Source: a virus. From it: a stretch of 21,539 nucleotides of DNA. Both the position numbers and the translations under genes were made by a program. The notes beneath the pieces were generated by a model that was not told the DNA's origin, did no database searches, and saw only the letters and a program-made list of their open reading frames with translations. The DNA lies in IMG/VR virus record IMGVR_UViG_3300021959_000480, positions 1-21,539 of that record; one strand, written 5' to 3'. Of this stretch, positions 15,386 through 21,539 are shown piece after piece; positions within the stretch are counted from its first letter, which is position 1; each line of letters begins with the position of its first letter.

Positions 15386-17154
15386 TAAAAAAGAAAATTG
15401 TACACCCAACAAAAAGATATAGTGGGTCAGACGTAGAAGATTTAAATTTAAAGATTGGTCTTGAAAGAGATGAGGAATTATTACGCGAGGGTGATAGAAC
15501 TATAATCCTTGACATTGCGGAACTATATAAAAAGGAAAGGAATGAAAGTACCAAGTATAAAATATTTGGTAAAACTAAAATGATATTTCGTAATCTTTAT
15601 TCGGGGACCACAACATATGATCCATTAAAAAATAGACTTTATGATTTGGGTGATGGATTAGATTCAAATTGGGAAGGATATCTACCGTATGATGAATTAG
15701 CTTTCATAAGAAGAGATACTGTTAGAGAAGTGTCTAATATGATTCAACCACCATCCTCTACGAATATTGGTGATTTCAATCAAACAATATCATTAGAAGG
15801 ACCCACAGATCATTCTACAATAACTGTTTTAGATTCAGCATCATGGAATTGGAATTTTCATATAAGTTATGTCTATGACCATGACAGTTCTCATCCGATG
15901 AGGTATACGTTATCAGGTGCAACCACCTATGACTTTACCGCAGAATCGGGGGTTCCTTTTAGAGTTGATGTTTACGACACATCATACCAACTAACAAGTC
16001 CTATAAAACATAATATGTCTTTGGGTGAGTATATTATTCTTTCGGGTAATACATTAACATCTGCAAATGTAGAGGACAGAGTATTTAATGTCTCATCTGT
16101 GGGTGATAATAATTATGAATCTGAATTATATATCATAAACATATCAAAATCAGAATTTTCCACAAGTCAAATAAGTATTATGGATTCAATAGGTGTTGTT
16201 TTCGGACAACGATGTTTGGATAGAACCAATGTTTCACAAACCACTTCAAAATACTATGTACACAAACATAAAACAATTACTACCGTAGATGATTGTATTA
16301 TTGATAATGCGGGATTTGAAACACCAATTTTTGAAATTGAAAGAAAATTACAATTTGAAACTGCTGACGGTAGAAATGATGTATATATTGAACAAAATAG
16401 ACCTGAATCGGTACTATACCATTTCAAAAATGCAATCGATATAAAGGGCTTGAAAAATAATTTAGGGTACACACCAACGAATGTATACCTAACGACCACA
16501 TTCAGAAATAAAAATGGGTATTTTGAATATCCACCAAGAAACGGGTGGAAGTTTAATTTTCATAATACGTGGGTAGATGAACAATACGATTATAATTTTT
16601 CAGGATCTGACACTAATTTACCATTTACCACACAGAACATTAATGGGCTTACTTTTAAAAGAGGTGATGAATTACCATTAGGGACTGTGTTGGACGGTGC
16701 GTTTGTTGAATATAACGAACAAGATTTTAAAGAAACGATATTAAGTGAAGGGTTTCATAAACTTACTAACGATTACACCATTTTTAACCATGGACAACTA
16801 AACACTGCAAGGTTTGGTGGTGTATCACAAACAAACCCAAGTGGGTTAATATATCAACCACATAATAGAATAAAATTACGGGAATTATCCCCTTACGTGG
16901 AAACCGCAAATACAAATAACATACATAATTTACCTGAAAACGTTATATACGACGAATTAAATGGTGTATGGAAATGGAGAGATTTATATGATCATGGATA
17001 TGTTGATCCTGATAATTTTGGTACAAATCACCCATTTACTAATGGTCAACACTACGTCCAAAGTGACATAAACTTTTTGTTTAGAAATGAAGAAAGATTC
17101 CTTAATAAAGGTGTTGGGATCAAAAGTTTCACGAACGATGATGAAAACTGTTAA
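15382..17154 (+). CDS. structural protein of the baseplate module, function unknown
   Basis: The 590-residue protein starts inside the stop of the previous gene (ATGA), so the two are probably made in a fixed ratio. The N-terminal ~115 residues are charged and helical (KKKIVHPTKRYSG, LERDEELLREGDRTIILDI). The rest looks beta-rich, with many aromatic, threonine and asparagine residues, for example DSASWNWNFHISYVYDHDSS and YFEYPPRNGWKFNFHNTW, as in tail and fibre-associated proteins. There is no enzyme motif, signal peptide or membrane segment. It ends in NDDENC. I do not recognise a family. Its place between gp6 and a gpI-like gene argues for a baseplate or tail-tip component. Confidence 0.65.
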   Translation: MIKKKIVHPTKRYSGSDVEDLNLKIGLERDEELLREGDRTIILDIAELYKKERNESTKYKIFGKTKMIFRNLYSGTTTYDPLKNRLYDLGDGLDSNWEGYLPYDELAFIRRDTVREVSNMIQPPSSTNIGDFNQTISLEGPTDHSTITVLDSASWNWNFHISYVYDHDSSHPMRYTLSGATTYDFTAESGVPFRVDVYDTSYQLTSPIKHNMSLGEYIILSGNTLTSANVEDRVFNVSSVGDNNYESELYIINISKSEFSTSQISIMDSIGVVFGQRCLDRTNVSQTTSKYYVHKHKTITTVDDCIIDNAGFETPIFEIERKLQFETADGRNDVYIEQNRPESVLYHFKNAIDIKGLKNNLGYTPTNVYLTTTFRNKNGYFEYPPRNGWKFNFHNTWVDEQYDYNFSGSDTNLPFTTQNINGLTFKRGDELPLGTVLDGAFVEYNEQDFKETILSEGFHKLTNDYTIFNHGQLNTARFGGVSQTNPSGLIYQPHNRIKLRELSPYVETANTNNIHNLPENVIYDELNGVWKWRDLYDHGYVDPDNFGTNHPFTNGQHYVQSDINFLFRNEERFLNKGVGIKSFTNDDENC

Positions 17155-17961
17155 ATGAAATTAAGAAACGTAAACGGAGATAAAAAAATAGTAATAGGAA
17201 CTAATCAAAACTTTAGGACTGACGCTGGTTGGGATGAATCATTTCAAACGTATGAAAGAGAGGTTTTAGAGGATATAATTAATCCTGTGGAGAATTATGA
17301 AACGTGTAGGTATATTCATAAACCATACACCTCTAATGGTATTCAACAGAGTGATATATGGTTTTATTTCTACTTTAAAAAGAATAACTCATATAACGTT
17401 GGGTTAGACTACTTTACTGTGGGTATTGAACAGACTGATATAAATGTGACAACCTTAAAGAATAGTTTTTTCAAATTAGAATTTTATAAAACACCTGACA
17501 ATGTTAAACCTAATAGACAAAATAGAAGATTGGTTTTCTCTAAAATGTTAAATCCAATGATTGGTGAAGAAGTTAAATTAGATTCAGGTCAAGAGTTAAA
17601 AATACCTGTGTTTATGGGTTCACCATTTAAGAATAAAGAAAATATGTATCTGTTTTGGTTTGAGGATGATACGGTACTTGAAGAGACACTTTTAATCGGT
17701 GGTACATTTTTTATGACCGCTAAGTTTTACAATGCGTATAACGGTGAACGATCACAATTCACTAATAACCCATTAAGTGATTTATCAGTACCTACACAAG
17801 GTGAGGATTTTTATTACATAGTTAGTATGGATAAAACCAATGCACCATCATACAACTACACCATATCTGAATATGATCCTGTTACAAACACCGCAGGAAA
17901 TAGAATTGGTACGTCTGCATCACCAATTAATTTTTATGAAATGAAAGACACAACACCGTAA
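17155..17961 (+). CDS. structural protein of the baseplate module, function unknown
   Basis: The 268-residue protein begins directly after the stop of the previous gene (TAAATG), with no leader of its own, so it depends on the same transcript. It is rich in aromatic residues and probably mostly beta strand: DIWFYFYFKKNN, FFKLEFYKTP, ENMYLFWFEDD, GGTFFMTAKFYNAYNGE. No transmembrane segment, signal peptide or catalytic motif is visible. I do not recognise the family. Compact size and context suggest a baseplate or fibre-connector subunit, which is inference. Confidence 0.65.
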   Translation: MKLRNVNGDKKIVIGTNQNFRTDAGWDESFQTYEREVLEDIINPVENYETCRYIHKPYTSNGIQQSDIWFYFYFKKNNSYNVGLDYFTVGIEQTDINVTTLKNSFFKLEFYKTPDNVKPNRQNRRLVFSKMLNPMIGEEVKLDSGQELKIPVFMGSPFKNKENMYLFWFEDDTVLEETLLIGGTFFMTAKFYNAYNGERSQFTNNPLSDLSVPTQGEDFYYIVSMDKTNAPSYNYTISEYDPVTNTAGNRIGTSASPINFYEMKDTTP

Positions 17962-17963
17962 TT

Positions 17964-19076
17964 ATGGAAAATAATAGATATACATTAAGATTAAAATCAA
18001 TAGAAACTGGTTCGTTAACGTCGTTAACCGACCAAACATGGTATGACCCGAACGATAATATTATTCCATGGTCAGGATCTAATGGTGTTTATATTGGTCC
18101 TGAAGTAAACGATGTTGTTTACAATTCGGGAAGTCTTAGTGAAGGATATTATAGATGGGGAGGAACGTCATGGAGTACAATAACAAGAGAAGAGGCGTAT
18201 GATACCTACGACCTACCAGTTTATTTAGAGTCAACGGCGGATGAGATGGGTGGAATGGTTGGTTTTGATGGTGATATACAACAAACAGAGTTATTATGTA
18301 ATTTTAATTATACAATAACAGGTGGAAATACTGTTAGGTTGTATAATTCTGTTGATCGAGACAGTCTAAAGATAATAGTAAATGAAACTTTCGATGTTGA
18401 TTGGGGTGACGGTAATACTAACACAATTAGTGTCGGTACGGGTAATAACCTCTCATTTCTACAACACACATATGGTTCTAATGGAACGTATAATGTATCA
18501 ATCTCATTAAATAATGTGTGGGCAAACAAAAAAACAACAAAAAAAATTACAGTACCTAAAAATATTTCGGTGAGTAACCCAAATGGAAATTTTGGTCCAT
18601 TCACAATTCCTTACACATCGATAACAGCAACACAAAATTATATCAATGATCTTGATATAACTGATAATGATTCAGATGCGACATTATATTTTGCCGGTAT
18701 AGGTAGAAGTAGGATGTCTGAATTAAAAAAATATGGACAAAACACCTATAACGGTGTGGTGACGGGGACTGACAGTGTTGGACTAACGTATTCGGGTTAT
18801 ACTATTGACAACCTTACATATAGAGATTATGACGACGGTCACACAACAATAACAGGAACAACGACTTCTTTCCAACAGGAAGAAGTGTTTAATAAAATGT
18901 TAACGAGGAACGAACATTTCATCGGATTTATTGATGAACCATCCATTTATTCGGACGTGTTTGTTGAACGTGGAAAGCAAGGGGTGTTGGAAATGAATCT
19001 AAGGTTAGGTGAATTAGACAACGTTGGAGAATTATCTGTTTATGGAAATGGGTTTTTTAATGTAAAAAAACAATAG
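17964..19076 (+). CDS. structural protein with PKD domain
   Basis: The 370-residue protein carries a PKD (polycystic kidney disease) Ig-like fold at about 115-198. The signature is FDVDWGDGNTNTIS (143-156), then QHTYGSNGTYNVSISL (167-182). This is the classic DWGDG ... HTY ... GTY.V pattern of domains that mediate adhesion or spacing in Bacteroidota surface proteins and some phage virion proteins. The N-terminal part (about 1-95) has WYDPND and RWGGTSW motifs typical of fibre-like proteins. The C-terminal third (about 210-370) is unassigned. It starts two bases after the previous stop. A host-surface-binding or fibre-attachment role is plausible but not shown. No signal peptide is present, as expected for a virion protein assembled in the cytoplasm. 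Confidence 0.72.
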   Translation: MENNRYTLRLKSIETGSLTSLTDQTWYDPNDNIIPWSGSNGVYIGPEVNDVVYNSGSLSEGYYRWGGTSWSTITREEAYDTYDLPVYLESTADEMGGMVGFDGDIQQTELLCNFNYTITGGNTVRLYNSVDRDSLKIIVNETFDVDWGDGNTNTISVGTGNNLSFLQHTYGSNGTYNVSISLNNVWANKKTTKKITVPKNISVSNPNGNFGPFTIPYTSITATQNYINDLDITDNDSDATLYFAGIGRSRMSELKKYGQNTYNGVVTGTDSVGLTYSGYTIDNLTYRDYDDGHTTITGTTTSFQQEEVFNKMLTRNEHFIGFIDEPSIYSDVFVERGKQGVLEMNLRLGELDNVGELSVYGNGFFNVKKQ

Positions 19077-19078
19077 AA

Positions 19079-19090
19079 TTATATTTATTA
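19079..19090 (+). promoter_or_regulatory. candidate promoter element, second copy of TTATATTTATTA
   Basis: The same twelve bases as at 9279-9290 occur here, in the 25-base gap between two structural genes and twelve bases before the ATG at 19102. It may start a transcript for the last two genes of the window. The sequence is all A and T, so chance cannot be excluded. Confidence 0.25.
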
Positions 19091-19101
19091 ATTAAAAGAA
19101 T

Positions 19102-20016
19102 ATGGCAGTAGGTAGTTATGGCACAATTAGACCGGCAGATGTATCACCATCCGATGTGGAAATTTTCTTTCACTATGTATCGGGGAGGACCTCTACGGCA
19201 CCTGTGCAATTTAAAAAATTAAATTCGGAGGATGTCCTAACACCTGTATATCATAATTCAGATACTACGGACAGCCCTAACGCACCTGATACAGAAATAT
19301 TGGGTGGTTTATATAATCTTAAACTAAGTTCGTCTGATTTCGATGAGTTGGGTGTGTACACGTTACATATAAGACCTAAACAAATTAGAACAAGTATTAC
19401 TGACTGTGGGATTTTAGCGTCCTTACCATCGGTGAGAGGGATTATCGTAGATATTAGTAATGTTCCATCAGGGGACAGAAATAAATTCACACCTCAAGGA
19501 TTGACGGGGTACAGAATAGAATATTTAAATGACGACGGAACAAAAATACCTAATTTTTATAGGGTAGTTACATCTTCATTCTACTGTACACCAATTGTAT
19601 CAAATTTAACAAGTACATCACAGAAGGCTATTAGATATCAATATACTGACTCGACTACGAATCTTTTGTATCTAACGGTGACACCATCATCAGCACCAAC
19701 AAATAGACCAAATACGGTCCCATTTATAGGTGAACCATCACAGAATATTATTTTAACAAATACATTCTTCAACCCAACAACAATTGAAGTTGATATGGTA
19801 GAACATGATGACACTACGTTAGCATACGCACTTTACGGTAATCAGTCTAAATCAGTTTCTGATGGTATATATACCATCTATGACAAATCTGACAACATAT
19901 ACAAACAGTTTAACTTATTTGAAATTAAAGATGAGTTCAATGAGACATTATATGAAATCAGAGAAGAGAGAGATGAAATTGATGACACTAAAAATTTTGA
20001 TGATATCCAAGAATAA
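19102..20016 (+). CDS. structural protein of the baseplate module, function unknown
   Basis: The 304-residue protein has no named domain that I can assign. The N-terminus, MAVGSYGTIRPADVSPSDVE, leads into beta-rich segments (VYTLHIRPKQI, GLTGYRIEYLNDDGTKIPNF, YRVVTSSFY). Then come SQNIILTNTFFNPTTIEVDM and DGIYTIYDKSDNIYKQFN, and an acidic helical tail (ETLYEIREERDEIDDTKNFD). The strong block conservation feel and the charged C-terminal helix suit a baseplate or tail protein that docks on a partner. It overlaps the next gene by one base (TAATG), so coupled translation is likely. No membrane or enzyme feature is present. The function is unknown. Confidence 0.68.
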   Translation: MAVGSYGTIRPADVSPSDVEIFFHYVSGRTSTAPVQFKKLNSEDVLTPVYHNSDTTDSPNAPDTEILGGLYNLKLSSSDFDELGVYTLHIRPKQIRTSITDCGILASLPSVRGIIVDISNVPSGDRNKFTPQGLTGYRIEYLNDDGTKIPNFYRVVTSSFYCTPIVSNLTSTSQKAIRYQYTDSTTNLLYLTVTPSSAPTNRPNTVPFIGEPSQNIILTNTFFNPTTIEVDMVEHDDTTLAYALYGNQSKSVSDGIYTIYDKSDNIYKQFNLFEIKDEFNETLYEIREERDEIDDTKNFDDIQE

Positions 20017-21539
20017 TGGCGAAAAGAAAAGTTCCAAGTCAAGCGGCGAGTGGAAGGGAAACCTTTAATGACAACTTGGTCGGTAAACAAATTACCGATG
20101 GTACAAGTCAGCTGACCTCTGCGAACTTTGCATTGGATAAAAACATACCTCAAAGAGATAGAAAGTCATTTCAATCAAAACCATTTTCCGAGTATCTAAC
20201 ATTTGAAGATATTAAAGAAGAGGAACCGATTGAAAATAATGTTTCCACAACCACAACCGAAAGAAGAAAAGAAAAAGTAAGTTTTAGAAACTCTAAGGAG
20301 GATGGGGGTAAATCTTTATTTGGTTCACTAAAACAAAGATTACAGGTATCGGTATCAAGAATTATAGGTAAGTTCCCTGCGGGGTTCTATGTTGATAAAG
20401 AGACACCTGTTGCGTCCACAGTATTCACAGCACTAAATTCAGTTTATAATAAAAAGACTAACGTCACTTCATTTCAGATTGAAAAAAGTAAAGTATTCAA
20501 TCCGTTAGATATTATTCTTGAAAAACCAAAGAGTAATACAATACCTGAAACTGAAAACATTATAAAGAGTTTTTATGATTCTTTTAAAAGGTACAATTTA
20601 GAAATTGATTCTATTTCATATGGGATTATAAGTTATACTGAGGTTAATATTGACGGTTTAATTAGTTTAACAGTAAAAGGTGATCCTTTTGGTGGGTTGA
20701 CAACGTATGGTGAAAGTTTCTTAATTAGACCTAACAATAATGTTGTTGAGGAATTTTTTGAGGGATTAGATGATTTAGAGTCGATACTATTAAATCGTGA
20801 ATCAAAAGTAAAATATACAGCAAAGTTTAGGGCACCTGAAGATAGTTTAGATGGTTCAAAAACAGAGTTAAAAACTAATCAAGTCTCGTGGCCACTATAT
20901 AGAGATAAATGGAATTTAAAGATATCGGGGAGTGCGTACATAAGTTATGTTGAAGAGTTAAGTACACTCGGTGAACGAATTGATAATTATAAATCAAATG
21001 TAGTTTCAAGATTTTTAACAACCGCATCTTTATATGAATTCGATACTGAGGACAGAAGAATGGACTCAGCAACTCAATTACTTGGGCATAGTTTTGATAA
21101 GGTTAAAAAGTTTATTGATAATATAGCTTACATGAGAAATGTGAGTTACGATCGTATTAACAACTTACCTGATGTACTTCTAAAGAATTTATCTAACACA
21201 CTTGGTTTAGATACACTTAATTTATTCGACGAAAAGAATTTACAAGACTCACTTTATACAAGAGTTGAGAGTCAGTACGATGGTATTGGTGTTGGTATGA
21301 ATATGGTGGAAGCGGAGACCGAGTTTTATAGACGACTACTTGTCAATCTTGCACACATTTATAAATCAAAAGGTACGAGAAAGGCAATTGAATTCTTTCT
21401 AAGATTCATTGGTGCACCTGAACCACTAATTAATATTAACGAATATGTTTACCGTTACGATAATGTAAAAAAGACTACGAGTGATATTGACAGTGATGTT
21501 TATGACCTTATTCAAGGGGATAAAACATTTAAAGTGGCT
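20016..21539 (+). CDS. baseplate protein with P2 gpI-like motif, 3'-truncated by window
   Basis: An open frame runs from ATG 20016 (sharing one base with the previous stop) for 508 codons to the window edge without a stop. The N-terminal ~100 residues are polar and probably flexible (QAASGRETFNDNLVG, TTTTERRKEKV). A structured part follows from about 105 (FGSLKQRLQVSVSRIIGKFP). At 438-472 lies EFYRRLLVNLAHIYKSKGT, then RKAIEFFLRFIGAPEPLI. This resembles the KGT ... LG core of P2 tail protein I, whose T4 counterpart in the wedge is gp7 and whose T6SS counterpart is TssG. In P2 the order is W-J-I (gp25-like, gp6-like, gpI), so this could be the third wedge component in a much enlarged form. That assignment is inference; the C-terminus is unseen. 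Confidence 0.8.
   Translation, partial: MAKRKVPSQAASGRETFNDNLVGKQITDGTSQLTSANFALDKNIPQRDRKSFQSKPFSEYLTFEDIKEEEPIENNVSTTTTERRKEKVSFRNSKEDGGKSLFGSLKQRLQVSVSRIIGKFPAGFYVDKETPVASTVFTALNSVYNKKTNVTSFQIEKSKVFNPLDIILEKPKSNTIPETENIIKSFYDSFKRYNLEIDSISYGIISYTEVNIDGLISLTVKGDPFGGLTTYGESFLIRPNNNVVEEFFEGLDDLESILLNRESKVKYTAKFRAPEDSLDGSKTELKTNQVSWPLYRDKWNLKISGSAYISYVEELSTLGERIDNYKSNVVSRFLTTASLYEFDTEDRRMDSATQLLGHSFDKVKKFIDNIAYMRNVSYDRINNLPDVLLKNLSNTLGLDTLNLFDEKNLQDSLYTRVESQYDGIGVGMNMVEAETEFYRRLLVNLAHIYKSKGTRKAIEFFLRFIGAPEPLININEYVYRYDNVKKTTSDIDSDVYDLIQGDKTFKVA

Noticed and set aside
1-21539. Search for tRNA genes, CRISPR-like direct repeats, insertion sequences, inteins and integrase/attachment sites.
   Set aside because: None seen. 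The ribonucleotide reductase, helicase and recombinase genes, common intein or intron hosts, are uninterrupted.

Overview
The window is a stretch of a T4-like contractile-tailed phage genome (Caudoviricetes). All sixteen genes I can complete or partly complete lie on the + strand, tightly packed, with several overlapping or abutting start and stop codons. The sequence is strongly AT-rich. No start codon has a GGAG/AGGA-type Shine-Dalgarno site; the starts sit in A/T-rich leaders instead. That, together with class Ia ribonucleotide reductase subunits of the eukaryote/Bacteroidota type, suggests a Bacteroidota (for example flavobacterial) host. The host call is inference. There is no tRNA, integrase, CRISPR array or insertion sequence, and no gene-free stretch above about 112 bases.

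Left part (1-9205), replication and nucleotide metabolism. It holds the 3' end of an acidic coiled-coil protein of unknown function, a small Dps/ferritin-like protein, a terminator, a gp32-like single-stranded DNA-binding protein, a strongly folded RNA element, a UvsX/RecA-like recombinase, a T4 RNase H-like 5' nuclease, an unknown protein made of two copies of one domain, a gp41/DnaB-like helicase, and the two ribonucleotide reductase subunits (nrdB then nrdA). Together these would coat and pair DNA strands, remove RNA primers, unwind the fork and supply deoxynucleotides. DNA polymerase, clamp and primase are not in the window.

A rho-independent terminator (9229-9255) closes this part. The right part (9293-21539) is a tail baseplate module: gp25-like and gp6-like wedge proteins, then five large structural proteins with few recognisable domains. 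One has a carboxypeptidase-regulatory-like domain plus a long hydrophobic segment, and one has a PKD domain. Last comes a protein, cut by the window edge, that carries a P2 gpI-like motif and may be the gp7/gpI-type third wedge component.

The points most worth a second look are the folded RNA between gp32 and uvsX, the zinc-less gp32 with a bacterial-SSB-like C-terminal tip, the Dps-like mini-protein, the internally duplicated protein next to the helicase, the hydrophobic segment inside a baseplate-module protein, and the large gene block between the gp25/gp6 pair and the gpI-like gene.
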